A stretch of 47,059 nt of DNA from an uncultured Bacteroides sp. (GCA_945607605.1 CALYZE010000014.1:1-47059); one strand, 5' to 3'; positions 32,821 to 41,759 are shown, counted from the first letter of the stretch. Translations and numbers: made by a program. The notes: a model not told the origin generated them from the sequence alone.

Positions 32821-33909
32821 CTAATTTTTTTCTTCTATGTATAAATAATCGTAGTGCACCACTGGCTTCTTGCCATGTTTTCCCATGGATTCGTGCGCCT
32901 GTTTGGAATCACAGTTGGCTTTTCCTACCCCAACGGGATTGCCTTCGAAGTCAATGATTCGGACGATGTCATCCTTTTCAAAATCGCCTTCTACGGTGGT
33001 AATACCAATTGGCAGAATGCTGACGGCTTTATCGGAGAAGAGTATCTCGGTGGCACAACGGTTGATATGGAGTTCTCCCTTGGCAAAGCCTTCGCTATGC
33101 GCAATCCATTTCTTGACACTCGATACCGGTGCGCAAGCAGGGATAAAGCGAGTATAAAGCACATCCTCGCTTTCAAAGATGTCAACCAAAATGTTGTCTC
33201 GCTTGCCATTGGCTATGATGACAGTGATGCCTTCATCGGCCACTTTGCGGGCAATGTTTGTCTTGGTCAGCATGCCTCCTCGGCCAAAACTGGACTTAGA
33301 GGTCTGGATGTAAGAAGAGAGGTCTTTACCTTGCGCTATCTCCCGGATGACTTCGGAGGCAGGGTCGGAGGGAGGTCCGTTGTAAATTCCGTCTATGTTG
33401 CTCAAAATAATCAGCGCCTGGGCATCCATCATGGAGGCTATCAGACCTGATAGTTCGTCATTGTCGGTGAACATCAGTTCGCTTACGGAGATGGTATCGT
33501 TTTCATTGACGATCGGAATCACACCGTTCTCCAGCATGACTGTCATGCAGTTTTTTTGATTGAGATAATGACGGCGGGTACTGAAATTCTCTTTCATGGT
33601 GAGTACTTGACCTACGGGTATGCCGTGCTCACGAAACAGTTCATAATAGCGGTTAATCAGTTTTGCTTGTCCCACTGCCGAAAATAATTGACGTTGATCT
33701 ACACTATCCAACTTTTTGTTGGGGTGTACCTCACTTCGTCCCGAAGCTACGGCTCCGGAAGAGACGAGTATGATTTCCACACCCGCCTTGTGTAGTTCAG
33801 CTACCTGATCTACAAGTGCAGACATACGCGTAACGTCCAATGTTCCGTCACGGCGTGTCAAGACGTTACTGCCTATTTTGACAGCTACTCTTGTGAAGGG
33901 TTGTTTCAT
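32821..33909 (-). CDS. proB: Glutamate 5-kinase with PUA domain
   Basis: Phosphorylates glutamate to glutamyl-5-phosphate, the committed step of proline synthesis and usual point of proline feedback. The 362-residue protein has VKIGSNVLTRRDG (9-21) as the ATP-binding start, SSGAVASGR (50-58), NENDTIS and GGMLTKTNIARK in the amino-acid kinase domain. A C-terminal PUA domain begins near residue 275. It lies between a DUF2007 gene upstream (24 bp) and proA downstream (25 bp). Confidence 0.97.
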   Translation of the reverse strand: MKQPFTRVAVKIGSNVLTRRDGTLDVTRMSALVDQVAELHKAGVEIILVSSGAVASGRSEVHPNKKLDSVDQRQLFSAVGQAKLINRYYELFREHGIPVGQVLTMKENFSTRRHYLNQKNCMTVMLENGVIPIVNENDTISVSELMFTDNDELSGLIASMMDAQALIILSNIDGIYNGPPSDPASEVIREIAQGKDLSSYIQTSKSSFGRGGMLTKTNIARKVADEGITVIIANGKRDNILVDIFESEDVLYTRFIPACAPVSSVKKWIAHSEGFAKGELHINRCATEILFSDKAVSILPIGITTVEGDFEKDDIVRIIDFEGNPVGVGKANCDSKQAHESMGKHGKKPVVHYDYLYIEEKN

Positions 33910-33933
33910 ATTTGTGTAGGGCCTTAGAGAGAT

Positions 33934-34173
33934 TTAATCTCTGTCTTTGTTTTTCTCGCGTTCGCGAACCACCTCCATAGCCGCTTCATAATCTTCTTCT
34001 CTAACCAAAACGGCGATGTCAATGGCTGTGGGTGGTAATACAATATTTACCAACAAACTGTCTTTAGTCATCGCATCAATGTCATTGCTCGCAAGCTGGG
34101 TCTTCACAAGTTCGGCTTCCCACGGTGCTCCTTTGAATACTTCAATGAGTTTGCTTTTATCTTCTTCTTTCAT
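33934..34173 (-). CDS. DUF2007 protein (putative signal-transducing family)
   Basis: A 79-residue soluble protein of the DUF2007 family. It has IEVFKGAPWEAELVKTQLASNDIDA (about residues 11-35), typical of the beta-alpha-beta start, and AVLVREEDYEAAMEVV near the end. The family resembles PII-like or ACT-like small folds and is labelled putative signal-transducing, with no proven role. It leads the proB-proA transcript, 24 bp upstream of proB, which hints at a part in controlling proline synthesis (inference). Confidence 0.75.
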   Translation of the reverse strand: MKEEDKSKLIEVFKGAPWEAELVKTQLASNDIDAMTKDSLLVNIVLPPTAIDIAVLVREEDYEAAMEVVREREKNKDRD

Positions 34174-34201
34174 AATGGTATGAATTTAGAGGTTTGTATG
34201 A

Positions 34202-34209
34202 CAAATATA
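34202..34209 (-). promoter_or_regulatory. Probable DUF2007-proB-proA promoter, -7 box
   Basis: TATATTTG on the minus strand, 28 bp upstream of the DUF2007 start; no clear -33 box. Confidence 0.4.
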
Positions 34210-34510
34210 GTGTTAAGTTTTGAAAAGCCTATTATACTTTCCTATATTTATCGGATAATATCTCTATTCTGTTTGGACAGAAAGACCGGTACTTCTCTGT
34301 GGTCTCATTGATATCAACAAATAGGAAGGGAAAGAAGTTTTGGATTTTTATCGGTAATCTGCCATACTTATAAGCGGAGGGACGGCAGGTGGAAGGAGTG
34401 TTCCGAGATGGGTTTTGTTAGATCTTGGGTGGTTATAGAAAAAAGTGGAACAGTGAATAGAAAACATATTCTTTACTGCTTCTAAAGTTGGTAAGAATTA
34501 AGACTCATCT

Positions 34511-34606
34511 TTGTTCCCACACTGCGAATGTCTATTCGCAACCTTGGAACAGACATTCGCAGGCTGCGAATACATATCCGCAACTTTGGAACAAACATTT
34601 CACGAG
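34511..34606. repeat. Tandem 42-bp repeat with nested inverted repeats
   Basis: Two diverged copies of a 42-bp unit (34523-34564 and 34565-34606, about three quarters identical), each starting CTGCGAAT and containing CGCAAC-TTGGAACA. Within copy 1, CTGCGAATGTCT (34523-34534) and AGACATTCGCAG (34552-34563) form a perfect 12-bp inverted repeat. TTTGTTCC (34511-34518) pairs with GGAACAAA (34589-34596) outside it. The open frame across it on the + strand is an artefact of the repeat. Confidence 0.7.
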
Positions 34607-34628
34607 TTTGACAATCTCGCTTGTTTAC

Positions 34629-35474
34629 TTAAAGCTCCAATGCAATTCGTTCTACTTTGATGGATTCGTTCAAGAAGGTGGAAGCTGATTCAATAAACTT
34701 ATCCTCTGCTTCTGTGGTACGATACACGCACCTTCCTCCTTTGGTGCATTTCTTATCCATCTCCGGATGGCGTTGAAGATAATCTCTCAGACTTTGTGCT
34801 ACTAACTCTCCTTGTGCCACAGTGGTGATGCCCGAAGGCATGTATTTTTGAATTTTGGGCAGCAGTATCGGATAGTGTGTGCAACCTAAAATAACAGTGT
34901 CTATCTGACTGTCTTTGGCAAGCAGTTGATCAATGTATTTGCGGATAAAATAATCGGTTCCTTCGCTTTCTGCTTCATTGTACTCTACCAATGGTACCCA
35001 CATCGGGCAGGCTTCTCCGCTTACTTTTATATCGGGGAAGAGTTTATGTACTTCTAACGGATAAGATTGAGATTTGATGGTGCCGGCGGTAGCCAGTACA
35101 CCAATGTGCCGACTTTGGGTAATGTCTCCTATACACTCTACGGTGGGGCGGATGACGCCGAGTACGCGTCGCATCGGATCCAGACGAGGAAGATCATGGG
35201 TCTGAATGTTTCGCAGGGCCTTGGCTGAAGCGGTGTTGCAAGCAAGAATCACCAAGTGGCAACCCATTTCAAAGAGTTTGGTGACTGCCTGTAAGGTGAA
35301 CTCATATACAATTTCAAAAGAACGGGTTCCATAGGGGGTACGGGCATTATCGCCCAGATAGATATAGTCATATTCAGGAAGCACCTCGCGTATTTTGCTT
35401 AAGATGGTCAAGCCACCATATCCGGAATCGAATATACCAATTGGGCCGGGAGTTGTGGATAATAGCTGTTTCAT
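34629..35474 (-). CDS. murI: Glutamate racemase
   Basis: Cofactor-independent interconversion of L- and D-glutamate, supplying D-Glu for peptidoglycan. The 281-residue protein has FDSGYGGLT (15-23), with Asp16, and the two catalytic cysteines: LACNTASA (Cys79) and LGCTHYPILL (Cys198). The stretch PYGTRS (47-52) is also conserved. It has its own -7 box (35499-35506), followed upstream by the ompH terminator, so it is a single transcription unit. Confidence 0.97.
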   Translation of the reverse strand: MKQLLSTTPGPIGIFDSGYGGLTILSKIREVLPEYDYIYLGDNARTPYGTRSFEIVYEFTLQAVTKLFEMGCHLVILACNTASAKALRNIQTHDLPRLDPMRRVLGVIRPTVECIGDITQSRHIGVLATAGTIKSQSYPLEVHKLFPDIKVSGEACPMWVPLVEYNEAESEGTDYFIRKYIDQLLAKDSQIDTVILGCTHYPILLPKIQKYMPSGITTVAQGELVAQSLRDYLQRHPEMDKKCTKGGRCVYRTTEAEDKFIESASTFLNESIKVERIALEL

Positions 35475-35498
35475 ACTTTTCAGAAATTATATATCCCA

Positions 35499-35506
35499 CA
35501 AAGATA
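35499..35506 (-). promoter_or_regulatory. Probable murI promoter, -7 box
   Basis: TATCTTTG on the minus strand, 25 bp upstream of the ATG. Confidence 0.4.
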
Positions 35507-35577
35507 ATGCAAAATTTTGATTAAGCACGTGTAGAAGAATAGGCTTTCCTAAGATCAAGTATAAGGAATCTATCAAA

Positions 35578-35617
35578 CAATAAAGAGGCACAAGCTTACG
35601 CTCATGCCTCTTTATTG
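35578..35617 (-). terminator. Terminator of the ompH gene
   Basis: Perfect 13-bp arms CAATAAAGAGGCA (35578-35590) and TGCCTCTTTATTG (35605-35617) with a 14-base loop, 19 bp past the ompH stop. T-rich flanks on both sides suit termination in either direction. Confidence 0.82.
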
Positions 35618-35635
35618 TTTTGATTGGTTGGTTTT

Positions 35636-36142
35636 TTATTTAATGCCCAACTGTGCTTTAACCTTAGCAGTTACATCTACACTCTGTGCACCAACGAAAG
35701 GTATCGGAGTGCGAGCCAAGTCGAAAATGTAAACAACACCTTCACTCTTACCTACAGCTTCGATAGCTTGATCCAATTTGGCATAGATAGGAGCCATTGA
35801 ATCTTGTTGTGCTTTCTGCAAAGATTGGTAGGCTTCTTGTTGGAATTGTTCCTGACGTTGAGCCATTTCTTGCAATTCTTTTTGACGTCTCTCTGCAATG
35901 TTTCTCGGTAGAGAGTCACCTTGTGCTAGGAATTCTTGATATTTCTTTTGGAATTCTGCCTGACCGGTTTCCATCTCTTTCTGATACTGTTTTGAAAGAG
36001 CATCTATGTCTGCTTGAGCTTTTGTAAACTCAGGCATCACAGCAATAACGTCTTGCGAATTCATGTGAGCGAATTTTGCTTGTGCCATAGCTCCTAAAGG
36101 GAGGACAAACATAACTACGAGTAGTGTGATTTTTTTAAGCAT
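35636..36142 (-). CDS. OmpH/Skp-family periplasmic chaperone (second copy)
   Basis: A 168-residue protein with a Sec signal peptide ending LGAMAQA (cleavage near residue 21), then a short beta start (KFAHMNSQDVIAVMPEF), a long charged helical hairpin rich in Lys, Glu and Gln (about 40-125) and a returning strand ending KAQLGIK. This is the Skp tentacle layout, used to hold unfolded outer-membrane proteins for the BAM complex. It has its own -7 box at 36185-36192, 130 bp from the other ompH gene. Paralogue of the protein at 36273-36788. Confidence 0.92.
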   Translation of the reverse strand: MLKKITLLVVMFVLPLGAMAQAKFAHMNSQDVIAVMPEFTKAQADIDALSKQYQKEMETGQAEFQKKYQEFLAQGDSLPRNIAERRQKELQEMAQRQEQFQQEAYQSLQKAQQDSMAPIYAKLDQAIEAVGKSEGVVYIFDLARTPIPFVGAQSVDVTAKVKAQLGIK

Positions 36143-36184
36143 AATATTTATTATTTATTTAAATGATAATTCGTTGTATCGTTG

Positions 36185-36192
36185 CAAAGATA
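36185..36192 (-). promoter_or_regulatory. Probable promoter of the second ompH gene, -7 box
   Basis: TATCTTTG on the minus strand, 43 bp upstream of the ATG; suggests expression apart from bamA. Confidence 0.4.
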
Positions 36193-36272
36193 ACGCAAAC
36201 CGGGGGTTCTGTAAACTAAGCTTACTTTGAATGCCGGAATGCAGTCTGTTTTCACTTGGCAAATGTATGAAA

Positions 36273-36788
36273 TTAATTTGAATATCCTAATTTAGCAAGC
36301 ACTTCATTACTGATATCAATGCTTGGACTAGCAAAAATAATGCTGGAGGCGGAAGCTCTGTCAACCACTACGGAATATCCTTTTTGAGTGGCTATTTCCT
36401 TCACAACGTCGTATATATCGTCCTGAATAGGTTTCATCAAACTTTCACGCTTTGCGTAGAGTTCACCTTCGGGACCGAAGTATTGGCGGCGCAATTCAGA
36501 GGCTGCTTTCTCTTTTTCTATAATGGCTTCCTCTCTTTTGCCTCTTTGCTCTTCCGAAAGGGTTGCTATTTTAGATTGGTATTCCTTATACATAGTCTTG
36601 GCTTCTTCGGAGATTTTTTCAACTTCGCTTTGCCATACCTTAGAGGATTGGTCCAACTGTTCGTTGGCTCGTTCATAAGCCGGGATATTACTTAGGATAT
36701 ATTCCATATCTATCAGGGCAAATTTTTGCGCATTTGCTGTCACGCCGATGGCAAACAGCAGAAACATGAATAAAATACTCTTTCTCAT
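36273..36788 (-). CDS. OmpH/Skp-family periplasmic chaperone (first copy)
   Basis: A 171-residue protein with a signal peptide ending VTANAQ, then FALIDMEYILSNIPAYERA (about residues 22-40), a charged coiled-coil span (about 45-115) and a C-terminal VDRASASSIIFASPSIDIS strand region. It is a Skp-like holdase for outer-membrane proteins. It starts 24 bp after the bamA stop in the same direction, the standard bamA-skp order. Divergent from the neighbouring copy in sequence but same fold. Confidence 0.92.
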   Translation of the reverse strand: MRKSILFMFLLFAIGVTANAQKFALIDMEYILSNIPAYERANEQLDQSSKVWQSEVEKISEEAKTMYKEYQSKIATLSEEQRGKREEAIIEKEKAASELRRQYFGPEGELYAKRESLMKPIQDDIYDVVKEIATQKGYSVVVDRASASSIIFASPSIDISNEVLAKLGYSN

Positions 36789-36812
36789 AATGTTTGGTTT
36801 TTGTGAAACAAA

Positions 36813-39452
36813 TTAGAATTCTTGTCCTAAGATGAAGTGGAATTGGCTACCACCGTATTGTTTAGAACCAAATACTTTGTCGAAACCATAAGCCCAGTCA
36901 ATACCCATCATACCAATCATCGGGAGGAAGATGCGGACACCGACACCGGCCGAACGTTTCAAATCAAATGGGTTGAACTTGTTAACGTCTTGCCAAGCAT
37001 TACCGGCTTCTACGAAAGTTAACGCATAAATACTGGTACTTGTTTCCAGCATCAATGGATATCTTAATTCCAGTCCGAGACGGGTATAAGCGTAGCCTTC
37101 ATATCCGTAAGGAGTCAATGCACTGTTTTCGTAACCACGGAGAGCAACACTTTCCGTTGCATAGCTGGAGTATCCTGTCATACCGTCACCACCTACGTCG
37201 AAGGTTTCAAAAGGAGACTTTTTATTCTTGTTGTAATGTCCCAACAAACCAAATTCTACACGACCCATCAGAACGGGAGTACGTTTTACTGTCATTGGAT
37301 CCATTAAAGGAATATAGATCTTGGATTTGAATTTCCACTTGTGGTACTCAATCCATTTATGCATCTTGTTCATGTCGTCCTGGCTGTTGGGGCTGTACTT
37401 GCTGTAGTCTGTACCGTCAAACAGGGAGTAGGGCGGTGTCAACTGTGCAGAAAGTGAGAACTCTGAACCTTGACGGGGGTAAATAGGATTGTCAATAGAA
37501 CTACGAGACAATGACAAATTCAAGCTCAAGTTGTTACACTTACCGTTGGTAACGGGGAAGTATTGCCAGTCGCTGAGGATATAGCGTTGGTAGGACAATT
37601 CTGCTGAGAATTGGAAGTAGTCATCCGGCCATTTCAGACGTTTACCAAACATTACTGCCAAACCGTACATCTGGATAGACTTGTCGGGGTCGTAATAGTT
37701 TTCGTAGTTGTTGTAGTTGCCATAATTATACATACCGTAACCATACATACCACTGTAATAGTTGTTGTAATAGTTATTCATGTATGCAGAGTTGTAATAG
37801 CGGCTACTGATATCTGTCTGACGAGAATAGAATGCTGATACAGAGAATGCATTCGGACGTTTACCGCCAAACCATGGGTCGAAGAATGACACACTGTAAG
37901 ACTGGTAGTACTTGGCATTGGTCTGTCCGCTGATAGTCAAGGTTTGACCATCTCCTTGCGGCAGGATGCCACGGTAGTTTTCACCCGGATGCAGTAGGTT
38001 GGCGAAGGAGAAGTTCGTAAACTTCAAGCTCAACTTACCAATCACACCCGTTTGTCCCCAACCGGCAGAGAATTCCACTTGGTCATTTGCTTTGGAAACG
38101 AGGTCATAACCTATATCTACAGTTCCGTCTTCGGGTCTTGGTTGAATATCAGGTTGGATTTGTTCCGGGTCAAAGTGTCCCATCTGTTGGATTTCACGCA
38201 TAGAACGCATCAAATCTTCGCGGCTAAAGAGTTCGCCCGGACGAGTACGAAGTTCGCGACGTACTACGTTTTCATACAGACGGTCGTTACCGTTGATGCT
38301 GATTTTATTGATGGTAGCCTGACGACCTTCGAAGATACGCATCTCAAGATCGATGGAGTCACCTACAATGTTTACTTCTACCGGCTCGAGGCTGTAGAAG
38401 AGGTAACCGTTGTTATAATAAAGATTGCCGATAGCGTCTTCATCACTCATGGTACGTTCTTCCAATAACTTCTGGTTATAAACGTCACCTTTCTGCATGC
38501 GAAGCATGAAGTTCAACTGTTCGGAAGGGTAAAGTGTATTACCTACCCACGTTACATTACGAAGGTAATATTTCTCTCCTTCGTCAATCTTCATGAAAAT
38601 GTCTACCGTACGGTCATCGTAAGGTTTGATACTATCTTCTATAATGGTAGCGTCACGGTAACCAAATTCGTTGTATTTATCGATAATCAACTGCTTGTCT
38701 GCCTCATAGTTCTCTTCGATAAACTTTTTCGTGCGGAACAAGTTCAGCAGTTTGCTCTTTTCATTTGTTTTCTTCATCACACGCTTCAGCTTCTTGGTCG
38801 TAAACGCCTCGTTGCCTACAATGGTGATTTCATGCACTTTTACTTTCTCTTTCTTGTCAATATTGATGTTGACAATCACTTCGTTCTTCTTCTCGGCATC
38901 ATCCTTTTGAGTGATGATGATCTCTGCATTCTTAAATCCCTTGTCGTCAAAATAACGTTTGATCAAAGTCTTGGCGCGGTCCACCATATTGGGGGTTATC
39001 TGTCCGCCCTTGATCACACCGATTTTGCTCTCCAGATCTTCGCGTTCAGACTTCTTCACACCGCTGTAGTGGATGTCAGATACACGAGGGCGCATCGTCA
39101 AGTGAATGGTCAACCAAACCTTATCGTCTTCAAGCTTGTCAGCTGTAATTCCAACGTCTGAAAAAAGACCATGCCGCCAATAACGCTTACAAGCTTGTGT
39201 GATTTCTTCACCCGGCAGAGTGATTGTTTGTCCTTTAGACAAGCCGGATAATCCGATAATTACATAGTCCTCATAGTTTGGGGCTCCTTCGACTTTGATG
39301 TCTGCTATTTCATACTTCTTGGGCGTTCCCGAATAGAGAATGACTGGTTTTTCAGTTTCATCAGTATGATTAACGTCCTGTGCTGCAGCGGTCAGTCCGC
39401 AGCCGAAAAGGCAGATGAATGTTACGAGTATGGAGAAAATACGATAGTGCAT
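36813..39452 (-). CDS. bamA: Outer-membrane protein assembly factor BamA
   Basis: Central subunit of the BAM machine that inserts beta-barrel proteins into the outer membrane. The 879-residue precursor has a signal peptide (to about residue 25), five POTRA domains (about 48-122, 123-200, 203-293, 296-376, 379-452) and a 16-strand Bac_surface_Ag barrel from about 455. FFDPWFGGKRPN (523-534) and the ALRGYE loop (the VRGF-type lid motif) are typical. The last residue is Phe, as in outer-membrane barrels. Residues 552-587 form an odd insert where 25 of 36 residues are Tyr or Asn. It lies between uppS (50 bp upstream) and ompH (24 bp downstream). Confidence 0.97.
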   Translation of the reverse strand: MHYRIFSILVTFICLFGCGLTAAAQDVNHTDETEKPVILYSGTPKKYEIADIKVEGAPNYEDYVIIGLSGLSKGQTITLPGEEITQACKRYWRHGLFSDVGITADKLEDDKVWLTIHLTMRPRVSDIHYSGVKKSEREDLESKIGVIKGGQITPNMVDRAKTLIKRYFDDKGFKNAEIIITQKDDAEKKNEVIVNINIDKKEKVKVHEITIVGNEAFTTKKLKRVMKKTNEKSKLLNLFRTKKFIEENYEADKQLIIDKYNEFGYRDATIIEDSIKPYDDRTVDIFMKIDEGEKYYLRNVTWVGNTLYPSEQLNFMLRMQKGDVYNQKLLEERTMSDEDAIGNLYYNNGYLFYSLEPVEVNIVGDSIDLEMRIFEGRQATINKISINGNDRLYENVVRRELRTRPGELFSREDLMRSMREIQQMGHFDPEQIQPDIQPRPEDGTVDIGYDLVSKANDQVEFSAGWGQTGVIGKLSLKFTNFSFANLLHPGENYRGILPQGDGQTLTISGQTNAKYYQSYSVSFFDPWFGGKRPNAFSVSAFYSRQTDISSRYYNSAYMNNYYNNYYSGMYGYGMYNYGNYNNYENYYDPDKSIQMYGLAVMFGKRLKWPDDYFQFSAELSYQRYILSDWQYFPVTNGKCNNLSLNLSLSRSSIDNPIYPRQGSEFSLSAQLTPPYSLFDGTDYSKYSPNSQDDMNKMHKWIEYHKWKFKSKIYIPLMDPMTVKRTPVLMGRVEFGLLGHYNKNKKSPFETFDVGGDGMTGYSSYATESVALRGYENSALTPYGYEGYAYTRLGLELRYPLMLETSTSIYALTFVEAGNAWQDVNKFNPFDLKRSAGVGVRIFLPMIGMMGIDWAYGFDKVFGSKQYGGSQFHFILGQEF

Positions 39453-39502
39453 TATTTTATGAATTTCTAATTACAAGTTGTTTCTCAATTTTCAATATTT
39501 AA

Positions 39503-40237
39503 TTAACTGATTTGCTCACTAGTTTTGCCGAACCTGCGTTCGCGTTTCTGGTAGTCGCAAATAGCTTTACAAAGTTCTTCTTCCCGAAAGTCGGGCCAAT
39601 AAGTATCACAGAAGTAAAGTTCCGAATAAGCAGCTTGCCAAAGCAAGTAATTGCTGAGACGGATTTCTCCTCCGGTACGTATCAGTAAGTCGGGATCGGG
39701 CATAAAGTTCGTAGTCAGGTGCTCTGAAATCAGTTTACAATTGATTTGGTCAGGACTTAATTTGCCTTGTTGCACCAGAGTGGCTATTTGTCGAACAACT
39801 TCTGTTATCTCCCAACGAGAGGAATAACTGAGTGCCAATACCAGGCACATGCCTGTGTTCCGTGAAGTATGCTCTACGCAGGTGTTTAATCGTTGCTGTA
39901 CGTTCACCGGTAATTTTTCAATATCGCCAACTACTTGGAAACTGATATTGTTCTTCATAAAAGTTTCTTCTTCGATCGAATCAAAGAGAAGCCCCATCAA
40001 GGTAGCTACTTCGTCTGAAGGACGATTCCAGTTTTCGGTAGAGAACGTGTATAAAGTCAGATATTTGATGCCTAATCTTGCCGCTTCTTCCGCAATAATA
40101 TGTACGGTCTCGGCACCAACTTGATGTCCATAGCTGCGCTCGTGTCCACGCTGCTTAGCCCATCGTCCGTTGCCATCCATGATAATGGCCACATGTTGGG
40201 GAATTCGGTTTAAATCAATTTGTTCCTTATATAGCAT
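39503..40237 (-). CDS. uppS: Undecaprenyl diphosphate synthase
   Basis: cis-Prenyltransferase making C55 undecaprenyl diphosphate, the lipid carrier for cell-wall and polysaccharide precursors. The 244-residue protein has [17 protein letters not shown] (15-31), with catalytic Asp21, then [14 protein letters not shown] and the C-terminal [19 protein letters not shown] and YSELYF motifs. The frame opens at a TTG at 40255, adjoining the upstream stop, but the ATG at 40237 fits family N-termini. It follows the DUF6242 gene by 18 bp and precedes bamA by 50 bp. Confidence 0.97.
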   Translation of the reverse strand: MLYKEQIDLNRIPQHVAIIMDGNGRWAKQRGHERSYGHQVGAETVHIIAEEAARLGIKYLTLYTFSTENWNRPSDEVATLMGLLFDSIEEETFMKNNISFQVVGDIEKLPVNVQQRLNTCVEHTSRNTGMCLVLALSYSSRWEITEVVRQIATLVQQGKLSPDQINCKLISEHLTTNFMPDPDLLIRTGGEIRLSNYLLWQAAYSELYFCDTYWPDFREEELCKAICDYQKRERRFGKTSEQIS

Positions 40238-40255
40238 CTTTTTAGTTGTTAGCAA

Positions 40256-41626
40256 TTACTGCTCTTTGAAACCTAATTTATTAAGACGCCCACGCCATAC
40301 TTTGTTTTCAGTACTTCCACCTCCAAATACAATCCAGATAAATTGGTTCTCATCAATGCTGATAGAATAAGGAGCTGTATTGTCGTTGAACGCTTGTGGT
40401 AGCATAAACTTTCTTGAAGTCTTTTGCCAAGCTATTCCGGCTATGGAAGAATATATGTCGTTGAGTTCATCCCCGAAGCAATAGAAAAGATTGTTGTAGT
40501 ACATCACAAAAGGATGGTTCATCACCGGACAATAGGCATCATAAGCGGTGGAGGACATTTCTGCCCAATTACTTCCATCAATGGAGAACCACATGAGAGT
40601 TTGTTTGTCTCCACTGGTTCTGGGTGTACCTACTGCTATGGTTTGTTTAATGCCGTTGGCAGTAGAAAACTCACTGGTGTATAGATTGTCTATAGGGAAA
40701 TTCTCTGGAACACTGGCAAGGATTACTTGACCTTGGTCGTCAGTTTCGGGTTTCTCCCAATTGATACCGTCGTTGCTGGTGTTGAAATAGTTGACACCGT
40801 TAATTTCAACGATACCGGTTAGAATGTTGGGACGAGTAGCGATGAGTGTTTTCACCTGATTTCCCAAACTGGTCACTTCTTTCCATGCGATGCCATTTTC
40901 AGAAGCATATACTTTATTCGTACTTGTAACGGCATAAAGGGTCTCTTTTTCAGTGGTCGTATTTGTAGTCTTAAAGTTTACAATGGAAGAGAGTTTTACA
41001 TCAGCAGGAAGATTGATTCCGCTTACAGATTCCCATCGTATATTGCTTGGAGCAGTAGAAGTTTTATGGGCTGTTGTGTTGGAAGTATAAATCCACAGAT
41101 CTTCGTTGGACTGACTTTTTAGAGTCACTGCTTTCTGCTTACCGGTAAGGGCTGTGTTGCTGAATGGGGTCATTTCTCTCCATTCCAAAGAGTCAGGGTC
41201 TTGCAAATGTACTCTGACTTCCAACGTATACTTACGAGTCGTTACACCATCTGCGGCATGAATGGTAAATTCCATTCCGTTATTCCCTTTATTCATGGCT
41301 GGAAGCAGGCTTACGGAGTCAGCCAGGACAAATAAAGTGTCTGTAGGTGAACCGGAAGTGATCCAACCACTCACAGAGAAAGTGTCAATCAAGATTCGAT
41401 CAATAATGGTATCGGAACCCACCGGCAGAGAGTCACTGTTATAGATTCGTCTGTTAAGCTGGTCTATCGAAAACTTATAATGCTTACCATGTATAGTATC
41501 GATGCCAAAAGCGTGTACCATTGCGTCTGAGCTGAATTCATAGTTTTCTTCAGAGTCGAGACATGAACTTACGGCTATTGACAGAATCAGAAAACTCACA
41601 ATTACAGATAAAAACTTTATTTTCAT
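40256..41626 (-). CDS. DUF6242-type lipoprotein
   Basis: A 456-residue protein with a signal ending in a lipobox AVSSC (Cys22). The following LDSEENYE is acidic, a pattern linked to surface display in Bacteroidetes. The mature part opens with a domain like a Bacteroidales-specific beta sandwich, then repeated blade-like units (WRE-, WES-, WKEV-, WEKP-, WAEM-, WQKT- starts spaced about 50 residues apart), suggesting a beta-propeller. I place it in DUF6242 from memory of the family; function is unknown. It is 18 bp upstream of uppS and probably cotranscribed. A -7 box lies at 41655-41662. Confidence 0.75.
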   Translation of the reverse strand: MKIKFLSVIVSFLILSIAVSSCLDSEENYEFSSDAMVHAFGIDTIHGKHYKFSIDQLNRRIYNSDSLPVGSDTIIDRILIDTFSVSGWITSGSPTDTLFVLADSVSLLPAMNKGNNGMEFTIHAADGVTTRKYTLEVRVHLQDPDSLEWREMTPFSNTALTGKQKAVTLKSQSNEDLWIYTSNTTAHKTSTAPSNIRWESVSGINLPADVKLSSIVNFKTTNTTTEKETLYAVTSTNKVYASENGIAWKEVTSLGNQVKTLIATRPNILTGIVEINGVNYFNTSNDGINWEKPETDDQGQVILASVPENFPIDNLYTSEFSTANGIKQTIAVGTPRTSGDKQTLMWFSIDGSNWAEMSSTAYDAYCPVMNHPFVMYYNNLFYCFGDELNDIYSSIAGIAWQKTSRKFMLPQAFNDNTAPYSISIDENQFIWIVFGGGSTENKVWRGRLNKLGFKEQ

Positions 41627-41654
41627 TTGAAAGATAGTGTTTATTTACAAGTTG

Positions 41655-41662
41655 CAAAAATA
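41655..41662 (-). promoter_or_regulatory. Probable promoter of the DUF6242-uppS-bamA-ompH operon, -7 box
   Basis: TATTTTTG on the minus strand, 29 bp upstream of the DUF6242 start; no -33 box found. Confidence 0.45.
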
Positions 41663-41759
41663 GGAACATTTTTTTCTATAATCAGCTTTACAAGCAAGTT
41701 TTATATAAAATTATAGATAATATGCCCTGTTTTTTCGATAAAAAAGCCCATATATGAGG

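Larger units (their letters stand above)
34174..34628. other. 455-bp non-coding gap between murI and DUF2007
   Basis: No gene is supported. It holds a -7 box for the DUF2007 operon near its left end and a nested hairpin and tandem repeat at 34511-34606. The middle (34215-34505) is AT-rich sequence with no recognised motif. Confidence 0.65.

Noticed and set aside
34488-34688. 66-codon open frame on the + strand with repeated short peptides
   Set aside because: The repetition comes from the tandem DNA repeat at 34511-34606; the frame also runs into the 3' end of murI on the other strand and has no promoter or family match.
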